64,000 nucleotides of DNA, from NCBI GenBank assembly GCA_025200525.1, contig CM045767.1:10833273-10897272 (forward strand), written 5' to 3'. A model generated the notes under the pieces. That model was not told the DNA's origin. It did not search any database and saw nothing but the letters and a program-made list of their open reading frames with translations. Position 1 is the first letter of the stretch. Every line of letters begins with the position of its first letter. This document shows positions 1 to 11,556 of the stretch, piece after piece. Made by a program: the position numbers and the translations under genes. The DNA is from Camellia lanceoleosa. Its lineage: Eukaryota; Streptophyta; Magnoliopsida; Ericales; Theaceae.

Positions 1-1070
1 AAAGAGATTAGGGAAGAGGAGACAAACAGATTTATAGTGGTTTGGCTTCAACCAAGCCTACATCCACTCCTCAAGCTTCACTTGAGATTTTTCACTATCT
101 TCTAGCTTCACAGGGGTGCTAGCAATCTCTTTACAAATAGAGTAATCCTCTACGGATTTTACACAGACTACACAAGCCCAAACCCTTGCAAATCTTAGGT
201 GATTCACAATCACTCTCAAGATTTCAAGAACACAGTGTTTGCAACACTTTTACAAGATGAAATGGTATTTTTTTTTTCAAAGAAAGCTTACAATAAATAT
301 CTCTCAAAGATAGATATATAAAATGAAGTTTTGATTTTTCTGTAAATCTCACATAGGAAAAATGAGCTTAATGTTATAAGGCTCAGTGTATAATTTCTGA
401 GAAAAGATGTGAGTGATTATAGATCAAAGAATATTTTCAGGTTTTTTATAACTTGTTTACATTAGAGGCTTTGGTATATATAATGAAAATTATAGCTGTT
501 GTATTCATTTGAATTTATAGCCGTTGTACTTACATCATTACCAATTTGAATATCTTCTACTCCATCATTACAAATTTGAATATCTTCCACTTGAACCTTT
601 TGAACCTTTTGGCCTTTTGAACCTTTATAACCGTTTATACCCGTTGTACTTCTATCATTACTAATTTGAATATCTTCCACTTGAACCTTTTGATCATTTT
701 GACCTGCTGTTGTGCTAGACTGTTTGAACTTTTGTTTTAGGCTGTTTGAACTCCTGATTTAATCAAATATTAAATACATTCTAATAACATTTAGGATAAA
801 GGTTTAGATGAGAAATAATAGGACAAAATAAATTTTGATTCTATTTTTCTCTTTCAAATAAATCATCAAAATAAATTTTTATTAAAATATAATTAAATAA
901 ATCATCAAAATAAATTATGATTAAAATATAATTAAATAAATCATCAAATAAATTTTGGATTCTATTTTTCTCTTTCAAATAAATCATCAAAATAAATTTT
1001 GATTATATTTTTCTCTTTCAAATAAATCAAAACATAATTAAATAAATCATCAAAATAAATAAGTCTAGCA
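1..1070 (-). repeat. 3' LTR of Copia element A (partial)
   Basis: It aligns by eye with 8884-9987, 54939-56007 and 58178-59184, sharing the stretch that contains tcctcaagcttcacttgag and the AT-rich tail ending taagtctagca. On the minus strand the LTR starts TGCTAGACTT directly after a purine run. About 230 bases are missing at the left because of the window edge. It contains short imperfect tandem units of the type tttatagccgttgta and gaaccttttg around 475-690. Confidence 0.8.
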
Positions 1071-1087
1071 ATCTCCCCCTTTTTGAT

Positions 1088-3586
1088 TATAGCGACCCCG
1101 GTCTTTTTCCATTTGATTATCATATTCGGACTTATGTTCCGTAGATTCTATTGTCTTATTATTGTTGTGGTTGTCCTTTAATTCTTTATTCTTGAGTTAT
1201 AGGATGTTTTATGCAGTTGATTGCGAGTTGGTTGAGCTTAGGAACCAAAACTAGTTGCCAGTTTTGGCTTGTCCGCTCGAGCGGGGAGTTTGCCGCTCGA
1301 GCGGGGACTTGTTGTTGCTTGTCCGCTCGGGCGGGTTTTGGCGCTCGAGCGGGAAAAACACCCATCCAGTATTTCTTGTTCAGGTTGGGCCTTTCGGCGG
1401 GAGTTGGTCCGCTCGGCGAGGTCAGTGTCTCGGCCGGGTATAATATCGTGTTTAGCGTTTTTAAGGCAGTTTTTCACCCTCTTTTCAGATTCTAAACCCT
1501 AGGTTACGAGTTCTCTTTCCCCCAACTCACCTTCTCTCTTAGGTTTGATCTACTTAGAGTGAGTTTCTAACCTAGATCTTTTATTAAAAAGGTAGAGGAG
1601 AGTGAGGGCTACATTTTAATCTGAAGAATTGTGGATTTGAAGCACTTGGATTTCAGGTCAATCTTCTCCATTTGGGTTCTCCTATGAGGTAGGGATTCTC
1701 CTTGTTTCTTTTCAATACTCCATCTATAGATAGACATGTGGTAGTTTTTGTATTGCATAAAAACAGTATATCATGTTGGATTTATTCAAAATCATGAGGT
1801 TGAACCTTGGGTTATTTGTTGGAGTTGGGTTTATTATCATTAGTTATGGTTTAGGCTAATTGGGGTGTTAATTAGCATGTTGTTGTTGAAAGGAGAGAAA
1901 ACCCTAATTTTATTTGATTTAATAAATTAATAGAGGGGTTGTGATCGTTGGGCAAATACTTATGTGTTTTGGGTCTTCAATGTGATCATTGTTGTTTGTT
2001 GTTAATAATTGAGCCTTTTAGGTCAATATTGAGAAAGAGGAGGAAAACCCTAGTTTAATGATTATAACTTAATTTGCATAATTAAATTGGAGTGGCTTGG
2101 AAAAGAATGTAATGGGTTAAAATGAGTTATGGTCTTATTGTCGAGGAATTGAATTTGTGAAGGCAAAAGGTATGAGAGTTGGATTATTGTAATGTGAGTG
2201 TTGAACACACATATGTGGTGGTTGTATCTTTAACTGCCATGTTAGTTTTGTTATAGGGTTTGTGGTTTCATGATAATTGAGTCTGTTAATAGATGTACAA
2301 CATACCTGCATCTAGAGGTTTTGTCCTTGGTCATCGGTGGAGGATGACACGGTTGTGTTGAATTGTTGTGTATGCATTACACCATTGATTGTTTGTGTAT
2401 ATGACGTTGTGTTTATATGCATTACTTGTGTATGGGAGGAGATAGGGGATGTACTCCACGGTTTATGGGAAGATGGGGGATGTACCTCTAAACCGGTTCA
2501 TGATTATGGGAAGATAGGGGATGAACCCAGGGTTGCTGCATATATGCGCGCCTATTGCAGAGATACAACTCATATGCTTATCTATTTGATATGATACATC
2601 ACCAAAATGTGTATCAGTTGGGAAGTATGGAAGTGAATTTGATTGTGATTGATACAATACCAACTTGTGTATTTGTTATGTTATATGAGAGGTTTAACTT
2701 GATTTGTTATCCCTGTTGAATTGGAAAGATTGTTAATAAGAGATGAAACCCTTGTTGAAGTATTTGGCGTGTTACGAGCCATAAAAGGAAAGGTGAATTG
2801 TGCCATAGACTATGTGTCATAGGCAATGTAGACATTCGTGTCATGAAATTGTAAATGGATTATCTTGTGTTAATCATGTATCAGTTGATACCCCTTGTCT
2901 TTTAGAAGTGTAAAGAGAATCAAATATTTTAGAAATATGTTCTAGAAAGGCACATCTGTTGTTTGTGTGGAAATTGGAGAATAGTAGTGGTCTTAGTGAA
3001 TTTATTTCCTAAGTAATTGCTTATGTATAAAAGAATGGGAATGGGAATTAATGAAAGGAATAAGGAAAGATAAATAAACGTAGCGTTGTTTGAAAGCAGT
3101 TGTTTTCAAGAAAAGTTCATACATATATATATTTTGTATAAAATGTCATATTACTATTCTAGTACGAGAATGAGTGTGCATGATCATAGCTATCTCTGTA
3201 ATGTTGTTATTGTTGAGAATCATGTTGAGATCCCTCTTGGACTATATGTTCATCCCACGTTGTTGAATCTTTTTCGGTATTAAGCGGGTTGATTTGTCAA
3301 GAGTTGGATTTACTTATTTGTTGGCCACGGGGCCTCTTCGTTGTAGGCGGAATGCCATATGTGTAAAAGGGTTGCACCCTTCATTTGATTATTTAATGTT
3401 GTAAGCCTGAGGGCATCTTATTTAGAATGCTCATGTAATATTTACTTTGCATACGAATGAGAGTATTGTTAATCACTTCTACGGATTGAATGTATAAGTT
3501 TATTTCCGCATGTTATCTCTGAAATTGAATTAAGTTAATGGAATTGGTAATGACTTCGTGTAATAAAAAAAAAGTGGGGCATGACA
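1088..3586 (+). mobile_element. Solo LTR of a Ty3/gypsy (Tekay-like) family
   Basis: It begins tatagcgaccccgg and ends catgaca, and is flanked by the perfect 5-bp duplication ttgat (1083-1087 and 3587-3591). It is a divergent relative of the chromovirus LTRs at 20286-22226 and 27609-29572. Shared blocks include the CTCGAG palindromes near 1270-1350, the segment around ctccacggttta, and the tail with the gagggcat block. No gag, pol or primer-binding site is present, which is what LTR-LTR recombination leaves. At 2499 bp it is longer than the 1.94-kb relatives. Short ORFs inside it are not genes. Confidence 0.85.
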
Positions 3587-3591
3587 TTGAT

Positions 3592-4324
3592 GTTGGCACA
3601 CAATGATGTTTTGATTTGATTTGGGAGTAAGAAAAGCTCCCCCTCAAGTCATACTCCCTGAATTCATTTCTAAATACATAGGTTAGAACATGTGTAATAA
3701 ATAAGTTTTAATTAGAAACATGATATGAGACTAAGATATCAAACTATAAATACATAATCATCAGATTAGTTTTCAAATAATACCATAATTTGAAAATAAT
3801 ACCATAATACATAACATCATAATAAAATAATACCATAATACATAACATCATATAATTTCTCCCCTTGTGACATTATCAAAAGGAAATCACGGGTCATAAT
3901 CTGGAGGAGGAGGAGGAAAATGATAGTGATAAATGGCATCAAAAAATAGATAATCAAAACATATATATGCATATATATATATATATATGATTCTCCCGCG
4001 TCTCTTTTTTTCCGTCGAAAATCACGTCGGACACGCGTCCTCGCTTTTGCGTCAGCCGACGAACAAAAGCGAAACAGGTCAATCAGTCAATCAGCTGCCT
4101 CGGCTCTCTCTCCCTCTTGTCGTCTTTTCCTCCGTCTTCTTCTTAATCACACACTCTTCCATGTTCTTCTTTACCATTCTCTTCTATCTTTTCTTCATCA
4201 CTCTCATCTATTTCTTCTTTCTCATCGAGAGACAAAAAAATATTGAACGGAGGAGGCCAAACCTTAGTCTATTTTCTTCTATTTCTCTGCAACTCATTTC
4301 TTTTACACCTCTCACCTCTAAACC
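3592..4324 (+). other. Internal region of Copia A upstream of the antisense ORF
   Basis: It is homologous to 56022-56757 of Copia element B, including the shared block around gatttgatttgggagtaag and a (ta)n run near 3961-3988. Read on the plus strand, the (ta)n run is followed by a pyrimidine-rich tract (about 4080-4320) resembling a plant 5' leader. This leader is less conserved between the two copies than the ORF that follows. No protein domain is recognised. Confidence 0.5.
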
Positions 4325-4834
4325 ATGGCTTCCTCATCCCATCCCCTCACTCTATTTTCGGACCTGAACGATCTTATAAGCTCTGTTGGACCGAGTGCCC
4401 CTACTCCTACTCTTCCTGTCATTCCTCTTCTTAACCTTCCTATGATGTCGATTGAGCAAATCATGGCAACTCAATCTAACATAGAAGCCAATCATTTCAC
4501 ACTGATGTCCTGTATGGAGACAATGACAGCAGTCACAAAATTGGCTCACCAATTGCAGAACAGGACGATTGAGCTCCATCAAGTCAATGCCTAACTCTCT
4601 CTACTCCAGCGTATGTACAAGGATGCGCAAGCAGAAATAGGCGCACTGAAGGCCGAAAATAAATAGCTTAAACGGAAGACCACCTCCATGGCCCGATTTG
4701 GAGCAACGTCGTTCTTGACTTTTGATAGCCAGCGGGGAGTCGTCGCTCTCGACGAAAGCATGGGGGTAGGGGCGTCAAGGGTCGCCCAAGGTGATAAAAA
4801 GAAGAAGAGAGCGGTGGAAGAGGCAATTAAGTAA
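4325..4834 (+). pseudogene. Antisense ORF of Copia A (copy 1), unknown protein
   Basis: A reading frame of 169 codons lies opposite to the element's own gag. It is closed only by two in-frame stops: TAA where copy 2 has CAA, and TAG near 4664. The visible protein starts MASSSHPL and contains DLNDL, MMSIEQIM, TQSNIEANHFTL and later a charged, possibly coiled segment (LLQRMYKDAQAEIGALKAEN), ending in a basic lysine run. The equivalent frame occurs at 56758-57244 with stops at different places. I recognise no domain. It could be a captured host fragment or a retroelement accessory gene. Promoter-like (ta)n and a leader-like tract lie upstream. Confidence 0.5.
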
Positions 4835-4836
4835 GA

Positions 4837-5000
4837 TCGGCGTATGGCCGTAAAAAAAATGAAAGGTTTTTTTTTATGTTTATTTTGATCAGCGTGTGGC
4901 CGTAAAAAAAATGAAGGGTGTTTTTTTTTTGGTTTTTTTTTTTATGTAAATATTTGTATTTTGATTTGTTGTTGTGTTTATGTTTAAGTACTGAAAAATG
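4837..5000 (+). repeat. Duplicated tail motif after the antisense ORF
   Basis: The motif gatcggcgtatggccg plus an A-run and atgaa, followed by a T-run, occurs twice in tandem here (near 4836 and 4886). It occurs twice again in Copia B (57246-57350), so the doubling predates the split of the two copies. Low-complexity T and A runs make exact ends uncertain. Confidence 0.5.
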
Positions 5001-5099
5001 AAATTAAAAAGTAAAGAAAAAAATAAGAAAATTAAGCCCAAACAAAAAATAATAATGAGAGACCAAATTGTTAATGAGTATGTGAGAAGCATTTGAGCA

Positions 5100-7270
5100 T
5101 GATCTAAATCTCAATTTCTTAGCAAGAGCATACCAAGCTCAAGACTATAATAGACATAACAGTGCATAAATCAAACAAGTTTGCCAAGCAAGAGCATAAA
5201 TATGGAGCTAAAGTTCAAGTCACTCTTCCTTGAGGAAAACGATCTTCATCTTACATTATCAACAACTAATCAGCTCAAACGTCATGTTGTAAGAATTAAG
5301 ATACCAAAAGTATAGAGATACCAAAATAATCAGAGATACTAAAACAATCAAGTCTCTTTTTCTCCCCCGATGACATTTTCAACAAAATCAAGCACAAGAA
5401 GGGAGTATGGTACAACATATAGGATGAAAAAATGTAAGTCTCATTATAGCACAAATAATCATCCATATCAAGGTAGCTCTATGATACCAAAAAAAATGGT
5501 AGCACATAATGATCATGTAATTGAAACTCATACCATTTCACAATAATGGGCAAAAAAAATAGTAACATGTGAAGGTGCAAACCCATAAGTTTAATATCAA
5601 AAAGCAGAATAGAAAGCGGGGATTTTAAAAAATAATCAAGTTGAAATTCTTCCCCTTGTTTCATTTGGCAAAATCAATAGGAGATATGATAAATGTAAGC
5701 TCATAACTGGAATGTTCTCCTCAATAATATCAAATACGATGCCAAATGTGATCAATAAGGATGCCAAAATGATACCAAAGATGCAATCTACCAAGGATAC
5801 CAATATGCAATTTAGAAGATTTAACAATCATAACTCAAGCATTATGTAGAATACCAAATATTACTCATAATAGGTTAAACTCAATATAATCTCATGGAAC
5901 TAATATAAATCCAAAAAATTAAGCATGTTCAAGGTATAGCAATCCATATGCCAAGAAAAATCATGAGTTTCAATATATAGCACAAATTTTAAGCATAGGC
6001 ATGATTTTTAGACAAGAGTATCATCAAATAGTATACATTGCAAATCATATGAAGCATAATCAATCTTTTTTCATATCAAAGTAATAACGATTAGTTCAAA
6101 GGTTATAAGATAGAATTTTTACCTCAAAAGCTTAAGAGAGTATATAAGGCATACGTTAGGTTCAAGAGATGGAAGCTTTTCAATCTTCAATTTTCTTTCA
6201 TGAGGAGTTCATCTCAAAAGGGTTTAACAAGTACGTTAGCAAAATGATTTCTTCCCGTAAGTTAGTGCTACCCTTTTCTATTTTGTGTAAATATAGCATT
6301 CATAGAACAATCACTATTACTCAATAAAAATACAACACAAATCACTTCTTATCACAAACTAAAAAGGTAAAAATAATTCAATGATCAAACAAGAGTTTGG
6401 AATGCTATTTTTTAGAATTTTTAAGTTGTAACACAGCATAATATGTATAAGAAAATAATTTTATGCTCTTTGTTTTATTAAGAAAGGATGCAACAATCTC
6501 ATTTAATCACATGACATTATCAAGAGGCATTTTCATCAATTCAATCCACATGCTCAAGTGTGATAAAACATTTTACTCAATATGGAACACAACATGAATG
6601 TTATAAACAATTAATTCAACAATTTATCAATCAAAAGCATTTCATGAGATGTATGCCAATATAATACATATTCAAAAGATATTCAATAGGATAGATGCAA
6701 TATCTCTACAAACGTATGATACTTCTTTTCATTTAGACATTGTTGATGGATCATAATCAAGAAATTTCACAACTCATTCAAATATTCCAATGTAAAGCAT
6801 ATAAGCATGAAATTTTCATATTGAGCATATTCTTGAGATTACAAATGTAGAATTCAAAATATAGATAGTATACATCTCAAAAACATGCTATGACATTAAA
6901 ATTAATTCTACAAAGATATGACTCAAAAAAGAATTAACATATTAGTATGAAGTCATATATAAGATGTGAAAAGTATGCTCACAAAAAAAATTTATCACTT
7001 CTTATCTCTTTTTCATAGCAATGGATGACATGATATAAAATGGTAATGAATACATGAATCATTCATATTCTAATAGGTATTCATCAAAATAATATAATTC
7101 TCATTTTTGAGTTCAATGAATATTTGAAAGAAACTAACAGAACATGACTTAGCAAACTTAGTACAATTAGGTTACATGGAAGCAATGATTAAACACAACA
7201 TATTGTACACAAATCACACCTTAAAGAATATAGAACTTTAAGCTTAAAGGTGTGTTAGGAGTTATACCTT
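5100..7270. other. AT-rich non-coding spacer of Copia A
   Basis: About 2.2 kb between the gag remnant and the antisense ORF, in the place where pol would be expected. It is AT-rich with many short repeats of the type gataccaa and tatcaaa. No integrase, reverse transcriptase or RNase H motif can be read in any frame. Confidence 0.5.
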
Positions 7271-7273
7271 CAT

Positions 7274-8613
7274 TTACCTCTTTGGAATCCTCACCCATAC
7301 ATGACCTCTATTGTGCATCTTGGTGATTTTTATTTCATCATTCTTCTTCTTGTAGGAGTTGATTTTGCTCTTTAGATTGAACACTCTTATTGTGCATTTC
7401 CTCTCGAAATCTTTGGTGTTCTTTGAGATTCCACCTACAAAATATCTTGATTTCTTTCTTGGTACCCATACTTTCTTAGGTCTATGGGGATTAGTCTCAA
7501 GAACATTTAATCTCATAAAAGGTTTAGAAGGATCAAAACCAATGCCTACTTTGTCAAAAACACATCTTTTATTTCTAAGAAGCTTGTTGAGGTTTTCTTT
7601 TCCTTTCCTTTTACAAAATTTTCAAGAGTTTTGTTTAAATCTCAATATTGTTTTTCAAAATGTTTTTCTCATTGGCAATAGACGTAAAGTCATTTTTCAA
7701 AGTAGCATTTTCCATTTTTAAAACACCCACATCATTTGAAAGAGAAGTAACTAATTTCTTTAATTTAGAATTCTTAACACAAACGTTTCTAAATATGTCA
7801 TGTAATTCATTAAAAGCACTTTCAAGTTCTACATAATTAGAAATTACCTCATCTTGAGTGGATTCTTCTTCTCCAAGAGCCATAAGACACAAGTTGGCTA
7901 CTCCATCATTTTCTCCCCAAATGGCTTCCTTTTTGTTGCCATCCATCATTGAAAGTTCATGAGCCATGAGTGAGCCTAGGAGTTCTTCAATGCCTAATTT
8001 TGTTAGGTCTTTTACTTCTTGGATAGCTATAACCTTAGCTTCCCATTCATTTGGCAAAGACCTAAGTATTTTTCTTACAAGCTCATCATTAGTATAAGAT
8101 TTACCAAGAGATTTTAGAGCATTAATAATATTGGTAAATTTATAAAACATCACAGAAATATATTCAAATGATTCCATAGTAAAGAGTTCGTAATCATAAA
8201 TAAGCATGTCAATCCGAGACTCTTTTATTTGGCTAGTTCCTTCATAGGTGATTTCAAGTTTATCCCAAATCTCTTTAGCAGTAATACACCCAGAAATTCT
8301 ATTGTACTCATTTGTATCTAGTCCACACACAAGAATAAGCTTGGCTTTAGCATTAGTTTTGAAGGAGTTTATAATCACGCTCATCAAATTCATCCTCAAG
8401 TTTAGGCACACCGATATGGTCTACTACCTTGGTAGGGATTTTAGGACCTTTAGTGATAATGAGCCACAAAGCATAATTGGTAGCTTGAAGATACAAAGTC
8501 ATTTTTTCTTTCCAATGAATGTAATTACTACCATCAAAGAGAGGTGGCCTATTGCTAGCTTGTCCTACAGCAGAGTAAGTAGAATACATGGTCGCTATGG
8601 ATAAAAAACTCAA
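7274..8613 (-). pseudogene. gag: Copia gag (SIRE/Maximus-like), frameshifted
   Basis: The N-terminal segment (8613 downward) contains RPPLFDGSNYIHWKEKM, the usual start of plant Copia gag. After a frameshift near 8360 the UBN2-type domain follows (ITAKEIWDKLEITYEGT, then RKILRSLPNEWEAKV). Next come a LCLMAL motif and a coiled-coil-prone tail with FNELHD. The segment at 7274-7516 carries NPHRPKKVWVP, typical of the region before protease in this group. The CCHC zinc knuckle expected between the UBN2 domain and LCLMAL is absent, so nucleic-acid binding is probably lost. Gag would form the particle that packages element RNA. At least two frame breaks make it non-functional. Confidence 0.8.
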
Positions 8614-8640
8614 GATTGTTAAATCTAAACAAGAGCCCCA

Positions 8641-8653
8641 GGCTTTGATACCA
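8641..8653 (-). other. Primer-binding site of Copia A (initiator Met tRNA type)
   Basis: On the minus strand the sequence is TGGTATCAAAGCC, lying just inside the LTR end. It is close to the usual TGGTATCAGAGC complementary to the 3' end of initiator methionine tRNA, with a change near its middle. Confidence 0.75.
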
Positions 8654-8655
8654 AT

Positions 8656-9987
8656 TATTACCCAAAAAGCAACCTAAGAGGGAGGGTGAATTACGTTTTT
8701 ACAAATTAAAATTAATAATATCCCAATAAAATTAACCACTAGTACAACAAATTATTAACAAGCATAATGATAAAATTAGCAGTAAATGATCAAACAAAAT
8801 AACAATGAAGTATAACTAACATACAGGGTCAATCAAATGATTAACACATGAATATTCGATAGCTATAGCAGTAGTAGGGAAGTAAAGAAATTAAGGAAGA
8901 TGAGACAAACAGATTTATAGTGGTTCGGCTTTAACCAAGCCTACAGCCACTCCTCAAGCTTCACTTGAGATTTTTCACTATCTTTTAGCTTCACAGGGGT
9001 GCTAGCAACCTTTTTACTAATGGAACAATTCTCCATGGATTGTACACAGACATCACAAGCCCAAACCCTTACAATTCTTAGGTGATTCACAATTACTCTC
9101 AAAATTTCAAGAACACAGTGTTTGCAACATTTTTACAAGATGAAATGGTATTTTTGCTTTCAAAGAAAGCTTACAATAAATATCTCTCAAAGATAGATAT
9201 ATAAAATGAAGTTTTGACTTTTTTGTAAATCTCACATAGGAAAGATGAGCTTAAAGTTATAAGGCTTAGTGTATAATTTTTTAGAAAAGATGTGAGTGAT
9301 TATAGATTAAAGAATATTTTCAGGTTTTTTGTAACTTGTTTACATTAGAGGCTTTGGTATATATAATGAAAATTATAGCCATTTATAGCCGTTGTATTCA
9401 TTTGAATTTATAGCTATTTATAGCCGTTGTAGTCATTTGAATTTATAGCCGTTTATAGCCGTTGTACTTCCATCATTACCAATTTGAATATCTTCTACTC
9501 CATCATTACAAATTTGAATATCTTCCACTTGAACCTTTTGAACCTTTTGGCCTTTTGAATCTTTTGGCCTTTTGAACCTTTATAATCATTTATAGCCGTT
9601 GTATTTCCATCATTACTAATTTGAGTATCTTCCACTTGAACCTTTTGAACATTTTGACCTACTGTTGTGCCTGGTTGTTTAAACCTTTGTTTTGGACTGT
9701 TTGAACTCCTGATTTAATCAAATATTAAATACATTATAACAACATTTAGGATAAAGGTTTAGGTGAGAAATAATAGGACAAAATAAATTTTGATTCTATT
9801 TTTCTCTTTCAAATAAATCATCAAAATAAATTTTGATTAAAATATAATTAAATAAATCATTAAAATAAATTTTGAATTCTATTTTTTTCTTTCAAATAAA
9901 TCATCAAAATAAATTTTGATTATATTTTTCTCTTTCAAATAAATCAAAACATAATTAAATAAATCATCAAAATAAATAAGTCTAACA
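8656..9987 (-). repeat. 5' LTR of Copia element A
   Basis: Left edge tattaccc beside the primer-binding site, right edge taagtctaaca, so on the minus strand it runs TGTTAGACTT...GGTAATA. It is 1332 bp, longer than the 1069-bp LTR of element B, partly because of more tandem units of tttatagccgttgt and gaaccttttg (about 9360-9660). Confidence 0.8.
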
Positions 9988-10639
9988 CTGGTGTGAGTCC
10001 TAAAAATTAGTACACACCAGAAAGAAGTAGATACAAATAACCTAAATGGTTGGAGAATCTTTAGCAAAACCTAAATTCTAATTAGGTAGGTGAAATATAA
10101 CATGTCATTTCGTTTTGCTTGTTCTCTTAGGCCAAAATTGCCTTCTTCTTTTTTTTTCGTTCTCTCTTTTGGCATTTTATTTTTTAATTTTTGCGGTCAT
10201 ATTTTGGTTTAGAAGAATGCTAGAAGTATCCAATAGTAAATCGTGTCCATAATTGCTTTTCAATCAAACAAAAGTGGGCACAATAAAAATACAACGTTTT
10301 CTTTCATCTTATAGTTGCGAAACCTATCTTTTTGGAAAAAAAAAAAAAAAAAAAACACAAAGCTTGATGACCCATCGTCATTTGGTTTAGCAAAATGGTA
10401 GATGCACTTATTCCACTTCAATGCTTTTTGGTCAAACACAAGGAAAAGAAGATGGTTTTCCACTAAACAAAACAAACTACAACAAAATTTCCCAAAAAAG
10501 AAAAGAGAAAATAATAATAAGATTTTTTTAAAAATAAACAATTAACTAAATAAAATAAAAATAGGTAAATGAAATAAGACTAAACAACTTTTGCATCTTC
10601 TTGTTGTGTAACTATTATATATGTTGTTAAATTGTGTAG
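9988..10639. other. Unassigned AT-rich stretch
   Basis: No recognisable gene. It contains a long A run near 10338 and T-rich tracts. It begins at the outer edge of the Copia A 5' LTR, so its first five bases (ctggt) would be that element's target duplication. Confidence 0.4.
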
Positions 10640-10789
10640 ATGTAGCATTGGACATATTAAAACACCACCCACAGTTGGCAGTAGCTCGAGATGGGAATTG
10701 TGAGACAGGATTGCATCTACTGGAACGAAAACCTTCAGCATTTACTGGTGGAAATCGAGTTAGCATGTGGAAAAAATTCATCAACACAT
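10640..10789 (+). pseudogene. Isolated exon of an ankyrin-repeat (ACD6/ITN1-like) protein
   Basis: In one open frame this 150-bp segment reads VALDILKHHPQLAVARDGNC, then ETGLHLLERKPSAF and a WKKFI motif. This looks like the ankyrin repeats of plant ANK-PGG membrane proteins, where an LHxLARKPSAF-type string is common. It is preceded by an acceptor (tgtag) and followed by a donor (gttagt), with matching phase at both ends, so it looks like a complete internal exon. No neighbouring ankyrin exon or membrane-domain exon is visible on either side, so it is either a relic or a transposed fragment. The family assignment is from memory of motif patterns. Confidence 0.6.
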
Positions 10790-11554
10790 GTTAGTTTCTC
10801 CAATTATCTTTTTTCATCCATGTATTTTACTAGCTTCTCATGAATGGATCTGCTCAATGGGGACATTCTCTTACAAGCCTAGGTACTCTCTGTCATATAA
10901 CCCGATTGAAAAGGACTGGTAAATTGTGAGTTTAGACTCGGTAAAATATAAGTAACGATTCTTTCAGTTTGGAGTGGTCGAGGAAGTATTTATACCTAAA
11001 AAAACAGAACAAAATGATCTAAAGCAACTGAGAAAACTTGAAACACACCTATGTATAATATGGAGTCTACTACTTCATAAAATACAAAATGATATTTCCT
11101 AGCCTACATCTTGACAACAATATTTTTGTTTGAAACTTACTAAAAGAGGTCATTGGGTCCATTGACTAAATTGCATTTTCTAATAAATGCTTTTGTTGTA
11201 GTGCACAACTAATTTAAATTCAGTAATTGCCTTCTCAAACACAAAACAAACACATTTCAATGGCTTTGACTTTTTGGAAACCATAGATACAGAACCTAAG
11301 GATAAAAAACAATTAAAGAATAAAATTAAAATTATTACACAACCTTACAACTATCTTCAAAAATATCTAAAACCCACTTGAATTCTAGCCCAATAAGACA
11401 ATAAAAACAATCTTAATCCCACATAAACATGAAAACTAACAAATCTATGAGTACATACATACACATACATAACTATGAATATACCCAAAATAAAAAATAA
11501 AATAAAAATTAGTTTATTCACCTCTGTAACTTTAAAAATTAGTTTTAAAGAACA
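10790..11554. other. Unassigned stretch with a CACTA-like terminal motif
   Basis: No gene is recognised. At 11183-11203 the sequence reads taaatgcttttgttgtagtg, nearly the inverted terminus of the CACTA family seen at 40814, and is followed by cac. No partner terminus was found, so it may be an abandoned end. Confidence 0.35.
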
Positions 11555-11556
11555 TA

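Larger units (their letters stand above)
1..9987 (-). mobile_element. Copia-type LTR retrotransposon A, pol-less, cut by the window edge
   Basis: Read on the minus strand the order is 5' LTR (8656-9987), primer-binding site, gag remnant, long AT-rich spacer, polypurine tract (1071-1084) and 3' LTR (ending at 1070). The gag has the N-terminal and UBN2-type sequence of plant Copia elements plus the long coiled-coil tail usual in the SIRE/Maximus group. I see no protease, integrase, reverse transcriptase or RNase H between 3592 and 7270, so this copy cannot supply its own enzymes. A solo Ty3/gypsy LTR sits inside it next to the polypurine tract. The left end lies outside the window, so its target duplication cannot be checked. 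Confidence 0.8.

Noticed and set aside
1211..1502. Overlapping ORFs on both strands in the solo LTR
   Set aside because: They follow the CG-rich palindromes, which are open in many frames. The same happens at 20488-20799 and 27830-28148. No domain or start context.
3965..3990. TATA box from the (ta)n run before the antisense ORF
   Set aside because: A microsatellite cannot be told apart from a TATA element by reading alone, so it is mentioned only as context.
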